A stretch of DNA of 64,000 nt from Aurantibacillus circumpalustris (GCF_029625215.1 NZ_CP121197.1:2914001-2978000); one strand, 5' to 3'. Counted from the first letter of the stretch, positions 42,968 through 52,384 are shown. Notes: generated by a model from the letters alone, not told the origin. Made by a program: numbers and translations.

Positions 42968-43480
42968 TTATTTTTTATAACCAATCTTTTTTCTTTCTTG
43001 TTGCTCAGCGCCTTGTTTTTCTTTTTTTATTAAATAGTTTATTGCTTCATAAATATCTTTAAACTGTTTGTCGTATTTGGTTTCAATCTCCTTAAGTTTT
43101 GATGTAAGATTTTCATTTGTTAAAGCAAACTCCCTCAAGACAACAAAGGCTCGCATTATACTAATATTTACGTTGATTGCTTTATCAGATTTGAGAATGC
43201 CGCTTAACATTGCTAAACCTTGTTCCGTAAAAGCAAAAGGCATTTTCTGAGTTCCACCTCGTTTTTCTATTTTTGATGTCACAAATTGTGATTTCAAAAC
43301 TTCCCACTCAGAAGATGACAACTGAAACATAAAATCATAAGGAAAGCGTTTTATGTTTCTTTTTACAGCCTGATTTAAAATACGGGTTTCCACATCATAC
43401 AATTCAGCAAGGTCAAAGTCCAGCATTACTTTCTGGTCTCTAATAAAATATATTTTATTTTGTATACTTTGAATGTTCAC
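42968..43480 (-). CDS. ORF6N domain protein inside the nucleotide-sugar operon
   Basis: A 170-residue protein with the ORF6N domain: KIYFIRDQKVMLDFDLAELY, DVETRILNQAVKRNIKRFP and FMFQLSSSEWEVLKSQFVTS at residues 9-70, and FAFTEQGLAMLSGIL near 85, followed by helices and a charged C-terminus. This domain is known from phage antirepressor-like and KilA-N-type proteins and is thought to bind DNA. It has only 2 bp to the gene behind it and 9 bp to the gene before it, so it is transcribed with the sugar genes. ORF6N genes occur often in Bacteroidota genomes, sometimes inside polysaccharide loci; whether it regulates the operon or is a passenger is not known. Confidence 0.9.
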   Translation of the reverse strand: MNIQSIQNKIYFIRDQKVMLDFDLAELYDVETRILNQAVKRNIKRFPYDFMFQLSSSEWEVLKSQFVTSKIEKRGGTQKMPFAFTEQGLAMLSGILKSDKAINVNISIMRAFVVLREFALTNENLTSKLKEIETKYDKQFKDIYEAINYLIKKEKQGAEQQERKKIGYKK

Positions 43481-43489
43481 TTTGACTAA

Positions 43490-44071
43490 TTAATTAATAC
43501 GTTTAACCGTATTATTTTCTAATTTATAATTTTGGCCACTTTCTTTGCAAACAGCCGATCCGTTTTTATCGAATTCAAGTTTATGTCCGTATTCGCTCAT
43601 CCAACCAACTTGTCTTGAAGGGTTTCCAACAACCAATGCGTAATCGGGAACAGTTTTTGTAACAACCGCACCTGCACCAATAAAAGCAAATTTTCCTATA
43701 TCATGTCCGCAAACAATGGTAGCATTTGCACCTATAGAAGCTCCTTTTCCAACATGTGTCTTCGCGTATTCTGATTTGCGATTTACCGCGCTACGTGGAT
43801 TAATAACATTGGTAAACACCATCGATGGTCCAAGAAAAACATCGTCATCACAAATCACACCCGTATAAATAGAAACGTTATTCTGCACTTTTACATTGGC
43901 ACCTAAGGTTACTTCAGGTGATATAACCACGTTTTGACCCAAGTTACAGTTTTTGCCCAACTTGCAATTTGGCATCACGTGTGAAAAATGCCAAATTTTA
44001 GTACCCTCTCCAATATCACACCCTTCATCAATAATAGCTGTAGGGTGGGCAAAATAACTCGTTTTCTCCAT
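43490..44071 (-). CDS. Hexapeptide-repeat N-acetyltransferase (WbpD-like)
   Basis: A left-handed beta-helix acetyltransferase, 193 residues. The repeats run through HPTAIIDEGCDIGEGTKIWH, CKLGKNCNLGQNVVISPEVT, LGANVKVQNNVSIYTGVICD and GKGASIGANATIVCG, and the catalytic-type His lies in IWHFSHVMPN. The sequence is of the type that acetylates the 3-amino group of UDP-2-acetamido-3-amino uronic acid (WbpD). It is the first gene of the operon, and its promoter (TACTTTTG) lies 14 bp upstream of the ATG. Confidence 0.9.
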   Translation of the reverse strand: MEKTSYFAHPTAIIDEGCDIGEGTKIWHFSHVMPNCKLGKNCNLGQNVVISPEVTLGANVKVQNNVSIYTGVICDDDVFLGPSMVFTNVINPRSAVNRKSEYAKTHVGKGASIGANATIVCGHDIGKFAFIGAGAVVTKTVPDYALVVGNPSRQVGWMSEYGHKLEFDKNGSAVCKESGQNYKLENNTVKRIN

Positions 44072-44085
44072 AATTTTAAGGACTA

Positions 44086-44093
44086 CAAAAGTA
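44086..44093 (-). promoter_or_regulatory. -7 box of the nucleotide-sugar operon
   Basis: On the minus strand TACTTTTG, exact for TAnnTTTG, with TTT (instead of TTG) at 19 bp spacing. It serves the genes from 44071 down to 40609. Confidence 0.5.
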
Positions 44094-44170
44094 ATAAAAT
44101 CTCTGTGATGGTAAAATATAAAATCGTAGTCAATTTGCTTGAAAATAAAGTCCTTACAGCAATATTTTAA

Positions 44171-44178
44171 TATATTTG
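44171..44178 (+). promoter_or_regulatory. -7 box of the YfhO-family gene
   Basis: TATATTTG, exact match, 15 bp before the ATG at 44194; no good -33 box at the normal distance. Confidence 0.45.
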
Positions 44179-44193
44179 TGAACTTTACGAATT

Positions 44194-46773
44194 ATGAAAC
44201 TTGACTATAAAAAATACCTGCCGCATGCCGCTGCCATTGTGGTTTTTGCGATCCTAACGCTTATTTATTTTAAGCCCTTATTAAGTGGTAAAATTTTGAA
44301 ACAGCATGACATTGCTATGCATAAGGGCATGAGTAAAGAGATTATGGATTACCGGGAGCAAAAGGGATCGGAGCCACTTTGGACGAACTCTATGTTTGGT
44401 GGAATGCCAGCTTATTTAGTTTCAACACTGCATACTGGAAACTATTTACCGGGTTTAGATCGCGTTTTTAAATTATTTCTCCCACTTCCTGGTGGGTACT
44501 TTTTTCTATATTTTCTTGGTTTTTTTATCCTTCTATTGTGCTTAGATGTAAATGCTTGGCTGGCAACAGTTGGTGCAATTGCTTATGGATTGAGTTCTTA
44601 TTTTTTAATTATACTTCAGGCAGGACATAATTCCAAAGCTCACGCGCTTGGTTATTTGCCAGCTTTGATAGGTGGGGTGATCTTGTTATTTAAGGAACGT
44701 TATTGGCTTGGCTTGTCATTAACAGCTCTTTTCACAGCCCTAGAACTAAATGCTGGGCATGTTCAGATAACTTATTATGGATACATGATGATTGGATTTT
44801 TGATTTTAGGGTATTTTATCACTTCAATTAAAGAAAAACATTTACCAGTTTTTTTAAAGTCCTTTGCGATTTTTTTAATTGCCTGTTTACTTGGTTTACT
44901 TCCTAACGCCGGAAATCTTCTCACAACAAATGAATATGGAAAACTCAGTTTAAGAGGTAAAGCTGAATTAACAATAAACCCTGATATGAGTAGTAATAAA
45001 AACATACTATCAGGTGGTTTGGATAAAGATTATGCTACTGGTTGGAGTTATGGGATAGGGGAAACATTTTCATTTTTAATTCCAGATTTTAAAGGTGGTG
45101 GAGATAATGCTATTGGAAGAGTTGATCCTTCCGCATTGAAAAAAGTCGATCCAGAATTCAGAGAAATGGTTGGTAGCAGTAATGTTTATTTTGGAGATCA
45201 ACCTGGCACATCTGGCCCTGTTTATCTTGGAGCTATTGTTTTTTTACTTGCAATTATAGGTATGTTTATCGTAAAACATCCAATAAAATGGCCACTTATA
45301 GCTGTTACGTTTCTTACAATTGCTTTAGGTTGGGGACATAACTTTATGAGTCTCACTTCTTTTTTTATGGATTATGTTCCAGGTTACAATAAGTTTAGAG
45401 CAGTGAGTATGATTATGATTGTATCTGAGTTAACTTTCCCATTGTTTGCAATACTTGGAATTAATGAACTTATAAAAATTAAAAACTGGAACGAGAAATA
45501 TCATCTGAGTTTATTTAAAAAAGATATTACGTATAAAAAACTGATTATTATTGTAACTTCTGTTGTTGGAGGGTTTTGCCTAATTTGTTATTTAGCTCCA
45601 GATCTCGTGAATACATTTCAAAGTAGTGGAGAATATGGGAAAACTGTTGGACAGTATGTTAGAGCTGGGTATCCAGAAGATCAAGCGAAAACTGCAATTG
45701 CACAACTGATGCCGCAGTTGGAAATAGCGAGAAAAGCTATTTTTAAATCAGACGCCATTCGTTCGGTAATATTTATACTTCTTGGATTCGTGGCCCTGTA
45801 CCTATATTTCACAAATAAGATCAAGAAGGAGGTGTTTTTTGTTTCTCTTGGACTGTTTATTTTTATTGATTTGTGGAGTGTTGACAGGAGGTATTTAAAC
45901 GACAAATCATTTATCACCAAAGCTGAAAACAATGAATATGTTGCCGGTAAAACTAGGGCTGATGAAGAGATATTGTTGGATAAAGATCTTGACTACCGCG
46001 TACTAAATCTTACATTGGGTACTTTTGATGACGCCTCAACTTCTTATTACCACAAATCAATTGGGGGTTATCACGGGGCTAAGTTGCGTCGCTACCAAGA
46101 TCTTATTGATTTTCATGTTAAGCCCGAAATCAATCTTCTTTATAAAGACTTATCAAAGGCATCGGCAAATGATAGTTCTATGAGTGCGATGTTAGGCAGG
46201 CTCGGTGTAATAAATATGTTGAATACAAAATATTTTATTTTACCTGCGGGTGAAGATGGAAATTCTGCAGTACCTCTCAAAAATCCTGTTGCAAACGGAA
46301 ATGCCTGGTTTATTAAGTCTCTAAAAACCGTTGTTAGTCCTGATAGTGAAATTGTAGCTTTAAAACGAATTGATACAAAATCACAGGCAATCGTAAACGA
46401 ACAATACAAATCTGACTTTGCTTCAAAAGAAAATTACAATGGCGAAGGATCTATAAAATTGATTTCTTACGAACCTAATGATTTGGTTTATGAAACAGAT
46501 ACGAAAGCAGAGGAGTTTGCTGTTTTTTCTGAGATCTATTACAAATATGGTTGGAACGCTTATGTTGATGGGCAGTTAAAATCACATATTCCTGTAAATT
46601 ATGTTTTAAGAGGAATGAATGTTCCTCCTGGAAAACATAAAATTGAGTTTAAATTTGAACCAAAGACTTATTACACGGGCAATACAATAGCTATGTTGGG
46701 TTCTATTTTGTTGTTTTTAACGGTTGGTTTTGGATTATTTAAGCACAGTAGGAACAAAGTTATTGTTAGTTAA
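44194..46773 (+). CDS. YfhO-family membrane protein
   Basis: A large polytopic membrane protein, 859 residues, with an N-terminal block of about ten or more transmembrane helices, some further helices in the middle and one at the end (IAMLGSILLFLTVGFGLF). The long loop after the first helix carries the conserved charged KQHDIAMHKGMSKE, and the C-terminal extracytoplasmic domain ends YYKYGWNAYVDGQLKSHIPV and YVLRGMNVPPGKHKIEFKF, the clear hallmark of YfhO-type proteins. These are related to GT-C glycosyltransferases and in Bacillus are linked to lipoteichoic-acid glycosylation. The substrate in Bacteroidota is not known; position beside nucleotide-sugar genes would suit a glycan role. Confidence 0.88.
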   Translation: MKLDYKKYLPHAAAIVVFAILTLIYFKPLLSGKILKQHDIAMHKGMSKEIMDYREQKGSEPLWTNSMFGGMPAYLVSTLHTGNYLPGLDRVFKLFLPLPGGYFFLYFLGFFILLLCLDVNAWLATVGAIAYGLSSYFLIILQAGHNSKAHALGYLPALIGGVILLFKERYWLGLSLTALFTALELNAGHVQITYYGYMMIGFLILGYFITSIKEKHLPVFLKSFAIFLIACLLGLLPNAGNLLTTNEYGKLSLRGKAELTINPDMSSNKNILSGGLDKDYATGWSYGIGETFSFLIPDFKGGGDNAIGRVDPSALKKVDPEFREMVGSSNVYFGDQPGTSGPVYLGAIVFLLAIIGMFIVKHPIKWPLIAVTFLTIALGWGHNFMSLTSFFMDYVPGYNKFRAVSMIMIVSELTFPLFAILGINELIKIKNWNEKYHLSLFKKDITYKKLIIIVTSVVGGFCLICYLAPDLVNTFQSSGEYGKTVGQYVRAGYPEDQAKTAIAQLMPQLEIARKAIFKSDAIRSVIFILLGFVALYLYFTNKIKKEVFFVSLGLFIFIDLWSVDRRYLNDKSFITKAENNEYVAGKTRADEEILLDKDLDYRVLNLTLGTFDDASTSYYHKSIGGYHGAKLRRYQDLIDFHVKPEINLLYKDLSKASANDSSMSAMLGRLGVINMLNTKYFILPAGEDGNSAVPLKNPVANGNAWFIKSLKTVVSPDSEIVALKRIDTKSQAIVNEQYKSDFASKENYNGEGSIKLISYEPNDLVYETDTKAEEFAVFSEIYYKYGWNAYVDGQLKSHIPVNYVLRGMNVPPGKHKIEFKFEPKTYYTGNTIAMLGSILLFLTVGFGLFKHSRNKVIVS

Positions 46774-46811
46774 TTGACATACTTTACTCAAAAAAACTGA
46801 CAGAAAGACTT

Positions 46812-46819
46812 TAAATTTG
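46812..46819 (+). promoter_or_regulatory. -7 box of trxA
   Basis: TAAATTTG, exact match to TAnnTTTG, with the ATG 51 bp downstream. No TTG at normal spacing. Confidence 0.4.
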
Positions 46820-46870
46820 TTTTGGAATAATAATTGATAGTAATTAAATAATCATATAAAAAAATAAGTT

Positions 46871-47188
46871 ATGGCATTAGAAATCACAGACGCAAACTTC
46901 GAAGAACTGGTTTTAAAAAGTGATAAACCTGTATTAGTAGATTTTTGGGCAGAATGGTGTGGACCATGTAGAATGGTTGGACCAGTAGTAGAAGAATTAG
47001 CAAAAGAATACGAAGGAAAAGCAGTAATTGGGAAAGTAAACGTGGATTTAAACTCCAACATTAGCGCCAATTACGGAATCAGAAATATTCCTACGCTTTT
47101 ATATTTTAAAAATGGAGAATTGGTTGACAAACAAGTTGGTGTAGTGCCTAAATCGGCATTAGCAGCTAAGTTGGATGCTCAGATGTAA
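46871..47188 (+). CDS. trxA: Thioredoxin
   Basis: Cytoplasmic dithiol reductant of 105 residues. The active site is [16 protein letters not shown] near residues 25-40, and the cis-proline lies in [16 protein letters not shown] near 75. No signal peptide, full length, so this is an ordinary TrxA that reduces ribonucleotide reductase, peroxidases and similar partners. Single gene with its own promoter and terminator. Confidence 0.96.
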   Translation: MALEITDANFEELVLKSDKPVLVDFWAEWCGPCRMVGPVVEELAKEYEGKAVIGKVNVDLNSNISANYGIRNIPTLLYFKNGELVDKQVGVVPKSALAAKLDAQM

Positions 47189-47206
47189 TTCCTGAATATA
47201 CATTTT

Positions 47207-47243
47207 AAAAAATCCCGGTCTACTTAGTAAACCGGGATTTTTT
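47207..47243. terminator. Bidirectional intrinsic terminator
   Basis: AAAAAATCCCGGT / ACCGGGATTTTTT, 13-bp perfect stem with an 11-base loop, between trxA and the converging ubiX. Confidence 0.94.
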
Positions 47244-47255
47244 ATTTGTAATACG

Positions 47256-47831
47256 TTATTTATTCTCTCCCCACCGAAATGAGTCTTGCTCTAAACCAGC
47301 TAAATCAATTACTCTATCAATAACTGTGGCAGCAAGCTCTTCGAACGTTTTTGGTTTTGAATAAAAAGAAGGGGAGGCAGGACAAACTATAGCACCCGAT
47401 TCAGTAACGGTTCGCATATTGTTAATGTGAATGAGACTTAAAGGTGTATCGCGTGTTACAAGAATTAATTTCCGTCGCTCTTTTAACATCACATCGGCTG
47501 CTCTTGTTATTAAATCGTTGCTAATTCCAGCTGCAATACGCGCCATAGTTCCCATGCTACAAGGACAAATGATTAGAGCATTATATTTTGCCGAACCTGA
47601 GGCAATGGGTGCGAAAAAATCGTTTTTGTTATAAGTTTTGAAAGAGTACTTTTCGTAATCCCGATTTCCTAATTCAAGAAACCAAACATCTTTGGCATTG
47701 TCGCTAAGCACGATGCTTACTTCTTCGAGTTGTGTGTTGAGTTTAACGAGTTTATCGAGTAATACCTTTGCGTATATACTTCCACTGGCGCCTGTAACAG
47801 CAATGGCCACTTTTTGTTTAATTGTCTTCAC
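47256..47831 (-). CDS. ubiX: Flavin prenyltransferase UbiX
   Basis: Makes prenylated FMN, the cofactor of UbiD-type decarboxylases. The Rossmann-like flavodoxin fold starts KVAIAVTGASGSIYAKVLLD, then CPCSMGTMARIAAGISNDLI near 91 and ERRKLILVTRDTPLSLIHIN near 116. At 191 residues it is full length. With mqnE in the same cluster it probably feeds a UbiD-like step in the futalosine menaquinone pathway. Its start overlaps the end of porT by 14 bp. Confidence 0.94.
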   Translation of the reverse strand: MKTIKQKVAIAVTGASGSIYAKVLLDKLVKLNTQLEEVSIVLSDNAKDVWFLELGNRDYEKYSFKTYNKNDFFAPIASGSAKYNALIICPCSMGTMARIAAGISNDLITRAADVMLKERRKLILVTRDTPLSLIHINNMRTVTESGAIVCPASPSFYSKPKTFEELAATVIDRVIDLAGLEQDSFRWGENK

Positions 47832-48465
47832 TACTTGTTAATTTACCAAACTGATATGAGAACATAACAGTTAGGATATTGTTGTAAAATCCCTTGTTAA
47901 AAAAACGTGCTACCGGATTTGGATAAAACACATTTGATACAACACCGTAATCTCTTACAGATGTAATTGAATTAGAAAAGCGGACTTCAACACTGAGGTT
48001 TTTTATAACCGTTCTTCCCAAACCTATATTTAGACCCACTTCGTATTTTTTGAATTTATACTGGCCTGTAACATCTGTATAATTAATATTCTCATTGTAA
48101 TTAACCAAATAAGCTAGGGAAGGACCTAAGGTGATAAAATACCTTTTATTCAACATATACCTTAGCGACAAAGGCAAATCAATATAATTTAAGTTAAGGC
48201 GGTAATAGTCATAATCATCTTTACCAGGATTTTTTCTTGCTCCCTTTTGAGAAAAGTAAAAACCTAATTCAAGACTAAATTTTTCACCTAAGCGCGCATT
48301 AACGGCGAGGCCTCCGAATATACCAAGCTTTTTGTAACCACTATAATTATCCCCATGAACCTGACATCCATTTAGACCCAAAGAAGGTTTTAAAGCAAAA
48401 ACTTCCGACTGCTGACCTTTTCCGATTAGTACAAGAAAAAGAAATATACAGGAGAAGTAGCGCAT
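47818..48465 (-). CDS. porT: PorT/SprT-like type IX secretion outer-membrane protein
   Basis: An outer-membrane beta-barrel of ~215 residues. ATG 48465 gives the signal peptide MRYFSCIFLFLVLIGKGQ. The barrel strands are typical: ALKPSLGLNGCQVHGDNYSG, LGIFGGLAVNARLGEKFSLE, YIDLPLSLRYMLNKRYFITLG, VSYQF-like ending. The sequence type and the position directly beside ubiX, which recurs in Bacteroidota, point to PorT (SprT), which is needed for T9SS. That links this gene to the five secreted proteins in the window. PorT-family proteins are numerous, so identity with the true T9SS component is likely rather than proven. Confidence 0.8.
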   Translation of the reverse strand: MRYFSCIFLFLVLIGKGQQSEVFALKPSLGLNGCQVHGDNYSGYKKLGIFGGLAVNARLGEKFSLELGFYFSQKGARKNPGKDDYDYYRLNLNYIDLPLSLRYMLNKRYFITLGPSLAYLVNYNENINYTDVTGQYKFKKYEVGLNIGLGRTVIKNLSVEVRFSNSITSVRDYGVVSNVFYPNPVARFFNKGFYNNILTVMFSYQFGKLTSSEDN

Positions 48466-48472
48466 AAATAAA

Positions 48473-49435
48473 TTAGAATTTGTAACCGAAGCCAATAGCA
48501 AAGGTACTCATTAGCTGCAATCTGGGCCCGTTAATTTCGCCTGGTTTATCGTATAATCCATCGTTATCCAAATCACGTTTTCTAATAATGTCGTCATCAT
48601 AAAGCACTTGTGAAATAATGTTGACTGTAAAATATTTAGCTAGGCGTACTGTTAACATATTATTAAACACAACATCAATATTTCCGGGATTGTGACCATA
48701 ATTAGAAAATAAGTCTAGATATGAATCTAAGTTTACATTTTTGAAAATATCCTTTTTAAATTTCACGATAACTCTCCCTCCAAATTCAGTGCGCATTTTC
48801 TTGCCATGCGTTATAAGGACACCATTTTCATCATAAACTGCTTTTTCAACATCATAGGCACCGGCATCTGCAAGATACTGTCTATTAACTAAAGTTATTT
48901 TGCCAGCGGCTGGTGCAATTGTAATTGAAAAATAATCTTTTGGTTTGTAATCTAAACCCAATGCCAATTGAATGTAACCCGGAGAATTCATATCAGAAAT
49001 GGCTTGCCCTTCAATAACGTCACCACTGTATTTATATCCCGGAGCAAACTGTGTGCGGTAATCGACCTGTGCGGCATAGTACCAATGTTTACCGAATGCA
49101 TTGATATTGTATTTTGAAAGCGCAAAGAGTTGATCTATGTTTTTTTTGAATAGTCGAGAGCTTCCTGTCTTAATAATACCGTATTGAGCATCTAATTTAT
49201 TTGTCCATTCATGTTTTTCTTTTTTGTAATTGGCTTCAAAATTAAAAACAGCGTTTATGGCGTAATTATCTTGACCACCACCGGACCAATCACTAACGGA
49301 AGTTTGACTTGCATTTAAACCAATAAAACCGACTTTTGTCCAGTATGTGGTGTCTTTTTTCATTGCTGCAGTAGAGTCTTGCGCCATTATCTGTCCCGCT
49401 AAGCAAATCGCGATCAAAGTAAATATTTTTTTCAT
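48473..49435 (-). CDS. DUF3078 outer-membrane protein
   Basis: A 320-residue exported protein: signal peptide MKKIFTLIAICLAGQIMAQ, then the DUF3078 core YWTKVGFIGLNASQTSVSDW, SGGGQDNYAINAVFNFEANY and EWTNKLDAQYGIIKTG near 40-110, and a beta-barrel ending in FAIGFGYKF with terminal Phe. Family members are outer-membrane proteins of unknown job found throughout Bacteroidota. It lies 7 bp upstream of porT on the same strand and probably starts the DUF3078-porT-ubiX operon. Confidence 0.9.
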   Translation of the reverse strand: MKKIFTLIAICLAGQIMAQDSTAAMKKDTTYWTKVGFIGLNASQTSVSDWSGGGQDNYAINAVFNFEANYKKEKHEWTNKLDAQYGIIKTGSSRLFKKNIDQLFALSKYNINAFGKHWYYAAQVDYRTQFAPGYKYSGDVIEGQAISDMNSPGYIQLALGLDYKPKDYFSITIAPAAGKITLVNRQYLADAGAYDVEKAVYDENGVLITHGKKMRTEFGGRVIVKFKKDIFKNVNLDSYLDLFSNYGHNPGNIDVVFNNMLTVRLAKYFTVNIISQVLYDDDIIRKRDLDNDGLYDKPGEINGPRLQLMSTFAIGFGYKF

Positions 49436-49574
49436 AAAAATTAATTTATATAGGTGATATTAAAGTGCTAAAATACTTAAAAAAAATGAGTTAAGAATAA
49501 TCAATACCTTAAAACGCATCCGTGCGAATGTTTGTAATCACCGGATTTTACTGAGATTGATAAAACAAAAAGAA

Positions 49575-50723
49575 TTAGCGCACCTCGTTATATTCTTTAA
49601 CAACATTGTAAAGCGTGTCTCTTTGAACAGGTGTTTTTCCAACAGATTTAATAAGGTCAACTAATTCTTGTGTAGATAATTTAGGGTTTTGTTCTTCAGA
49701 GCCCGCCATGCTGTATATTTTAGTGGTGTCATCTATTGTACCATCTAGATCATCCGTTCCAAAATTGAGCGACAGTTGTGCAGTATTTCTTCCAATCATA
49801 GCCCAATAAGCTTTGATGTGTGGAAAATTATCAAGATAAATTCTTGCAACAGCATAATTACGGAGGTCTTCAATCACACTCACCTCTGGAACATGTGCCA
49901 TTTCATTTTCTTTATTTCTAAATTTTAAGGGAATAAAAGCATTAAATCCTTTTGTTTTATCTTGTAGTTGTCTCAAACGATCCATGTGATCGATGCGGTG
50001 TTCAAAGGTTTCAATATGTCCGTATAACATGGTAGCATTAGAATGATTTCCCATGCCGTGCCAGATTTCATGTATCGACAACCATTCTTCAGTAGTGCAT
50101 TTGCCGCCAGCAATTTTATCACGAATGTCTTTGTCAAAAATTTCCGCACCTCCGCCAGGTAAGCTATCAAGCCCAGCTTCTTTCATAATTTTAAGACCTT
50201 CTTCGTAAGAAAGTTTCGCCTTTTTAAAAATGTAATGAAATTCAACGGGCGTTAAAGCTTTAATATGTAGGTCTGGACGGTGAGCTTTTATTTTTCGAAA
50301 CAACTCTGTGTAAAAGGCAAGATCCTGTTTTGGAACTACTCCACCTGTAATATGTACTTCTGTTACAGGTTGATTGTCGTAGCCTTTAATAATATTTAAA
50401 ATTTGATCAACCGATAATTCCCAACCTTCTTCACGGTTTTTAATTAAGCGGGAATAGGAGCAAAACGCACAACTGTAAACACAGACATTGGTTGGTTCTA
50501 CATGAAAATTATGATTAAAATAAACGTAGTTGCCACTTTTTTTCTCACGCACGTAATTAGCAAGCACGCCTAAAAAACCAAGCTCTGCTTCTTTATATAA
50601 GGTAACACCTTCATCAAATGTAATCCGTTCACCGTTAAAAACTTTTGTTGCAATGGCTTTTAATTTAGGTGAATACGAAGAATTTAAAATAAGTGTTTGA
50701 GGATGGTGTTCAGTTAAAATCAT
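49575..50723 (-). CDS. mqnE: Aminodeoxyfutalosine synthase MqnE
   Basis: A radical-SAM enzyme that joins 3-[(1-carboxyvinyl)oxy]benzoate to SAM-derived adenosine in the futalosine pathway of menaquinone. The cluster motif is CVYSCAFCSYSRL near 82, with HVEPTNVC before it, EVHITGGVVPKQDL near 123 and LPGGGAEIF near 193. The length of 382 is right; MqnC is distinguished by a shorter N-terminus and different central motifs, so MqnE is preferred. A near-leaderless promoter sits in front. Confidence 0.9.
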   Translation of the reverse strand: MILTEHHPQTLILNSSYSPKLKAIATKVFNGERITFDEGVTLYKEAELGFLGVLANYVREKKSGNYVYFNHNFHVEPTNVCVYSCAFCSYSRLIKNREEGWELSVDQILNIIKGYDNQPVTEVHITGGVVPKQDLAFYTELFRKIKAHRPDLHIKALTPVEFHYIFKKAKLSYEEGLKIMKEAGLDSLPGGGAEIFDKDIRDKIAGGKCTTEEWLSIHEIWHGMGNHSNATMLYGHIETFEHRIDHMDRLRQLQDKTKGFNAFIPLKFRNKENEMAHVPEVSVIEDLRNYAVARIYLDNFPHIKAYWAMIGRNTAQLSLNFGTDDLDGTIDDTTKIYSMAGSEEQNPKLSTQELVDLIKSVGKTPVQRDTLYNVVKEYNEVR

Positions 50724-50727
50724 AGCA

Positions 50728-50735
50728 CAAAATTA
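50728..50735 (-). promoter_or_regulatory. -7 box of mqnE
   Basis: On the minus strand TAATTTTG, exact for TAnnTTTG, only four bases from the ATG, implying leaderless mRNA. No perfect -33 box. Confidence 0.5.
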
Positions 50736-50847
50736 AGGCTTCTTTTACATTTAAACAGGTAAATGAAATGAATGTTTAAAAGAAATAAATGTACGGAACA
50801 TCTATTTCATCAACCTTAATTCCTAAAAAGATCAAAGTAAAGAAATG

Positions 50848-52266
50848 TTAATGCTTGAATACTTCAGATAGATTATCAACGGATTTTATATTTTTCAGTT
50901 TTTTTGCGACTTGAACAAATTTGTCGAGGTCTTCTGCATTTGAAGCAAGACCAACAGAAATTCTCACTGCACCTCTCATTTTACCCAAATAATTTTTAAT
51001 ATCCTGATGATCGCCTTTATCACGTGTAGAAAAATATTTCGCCATTTCAGGGGTCGCGATACAATGATTTATTTCATCAAGGCCAGGATTGCAGAAGCAT
51101 CCAGAACGAATAGAGATAGAAGCTTTATTCATTATTTTTTCAATTTCTGTATATAAAAACAGTTTTTTGTCATCGTCAAAAAAGTTAACAATCATGTTAC
51201 CACCGCGATTCGTGAAATCGTTGGGTCCAAATATTTTTACAATTGAAACGCCGTTATCATGTTTTAATTTCACTAATTCATCATAGAGATACTTAATCAA
51301 ATAACTAACACGTTTAGAGATTTTTTCCATCCCGATGCTGCTAATGTAATCCAATCCATTTTTAATGCATGGAATGGTATTGTAACTCAATGTGCCGTCC
51401 TCAAAGCGTTCGTGACCTTCTGATAAAAATTTATTTTGTTCAACAACCGAAACCATTGAAACAGTTCCACCAGCAAACCAAGGCTTTTTTAATTTATCAA
51501 ACGATGATTTTTTAACTAGCAGACAACCTAAACCAGTTGGATAGCCAAAAATTTTATAAAAAGAAACGGATACAAAATCGGGTTTGTGTTTTGCTAAATC
51601 TAAGCGCGACGTTGGAACAAAAGCTGCAGCATCAAGCAATACATCAAATCCTTGTTGGTGTGCATATTCAATCCAGCTTAAGTCATGTTTTACACCTGAA
51701 ACATTAGATTGCGCCGGAAAAGCAAAAAGATTTGAATCTCCTTTGGCGCTTTCTTGAAATAATTCTTTTAGTTTGGCTTCATCTAAAAGTAAATCCTCAT
51801 AATGAACAGGGGCATATTTTGTAACTCCCTTTTTAGAATTACAAAATTCACGAATACCATTTACCGAATTATGATTATCACTCGTTAATATAAATGTGCT
51901 TTTTTCATTAAAAGGATAACTTTCTCCTACTATTTTTAGGGCGGCAGAGGCATTTGCAGTGAAGATACATTCGTAATCACTCGCATTAAAAAAATCGAGA
52001 ATTGCTTTTCTTGATTCTTCAACTAACTGTGTAGCTCTTTGAGAAGTAGGATTCGTAGAATGAGGATTGCCAAGAATGTTTTCAGTTAGGAGTTTGTGAT
52101 GTTTTTCTACTAATTTTTTTGGAGTTAAGTTACCACCCGTGTAATCGAGGTAAACCTGTTTTTGTTCATCGAGATAAGCATAATCAGATTTTCTTAGATT
52201 ACGAAAAAAATCTTCATCAGTATTATTTTGAACTAAAGTGTCCGTCTTTTTTTTGGAAAAAATCAT
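50848..52266 (-). CDS. Class V PLP-dependent enzyme (cysteine desulfurase / Moco-sulfurase-like)
   Basis: A fold-type I PLP enzyme, about 472 residues from ATG 52266 (a further 12 residues upstream are possible). The early YLDYTGGNLTPKKLVEKHH, CIFTANASAALKIV, SDNHNSVNGIREF and DAAAFVPTSRLDL near 220 hold the cofactor site; the Schiff-base Lys is in SVSFYKIFGYPTGLG near 240. The C-terminus has a Cys-rich IRSGCFCNPGLDE, like the catalytic loop of selenocysteine lyase/desulfurase relatives. The overall order is that of the N-terminal domain of molybdenum-cofactor sulfurase (MOCOS), without its C-terminal MOSC domain. Substrate not certain. It stands alone. Confidence 0.85.
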   Translation of the reverse strand: MIFSKKKTDTLVQNNTDEDFFRNLRKSDYAYLDEQKQVYLDYTGGNLTPKKLVEKHHKLLTENILGNPHSTNPTSQRATQLVEESRKAILDFFNASDYECIFTANASAALKIVGESYPFNEKSTFILTSDNHNSVNGIREFCNSKKGVTKYAPVHYEDLLLDEAKLKELFQESAKGDSNLFAFPAQSNVSGVKHDLSWIEYAHQQGFDVLLDAAAFVPTSRLDLAKHKPDFVSVSFYKIFGYPTGLGCLLVKKSSFDKLKKPWFAGGTVSMVSVVEQNKFLSEGHERFEDGTLSYNTIPCIKNGLDYISSIGMEKISKRVSYLIKYLYDELVKLKHDNGVSIVKIFGPNDFTNRGGNMIVNFFDDDKKLFLYTEIEKIMNKASISIRSGCFCNPGLDEINHCIATPEMAKYFSTRDKGDHQDIKNYLGKMRGAVRISVGLASNAEDLDKFVQVAKKLKNIKSVDNLSEVFKH

Positions 52267-52384
52267 AACAAATAATTTTTTTAAATTTCGGTTATGGAAC
52301 AAAAAAAATGCTCCAGAGGCAAAACAATAATACTATAAATGTATGAAAGATTGTTTATTTGTTTATAAACAATGGCGTTAAAAA

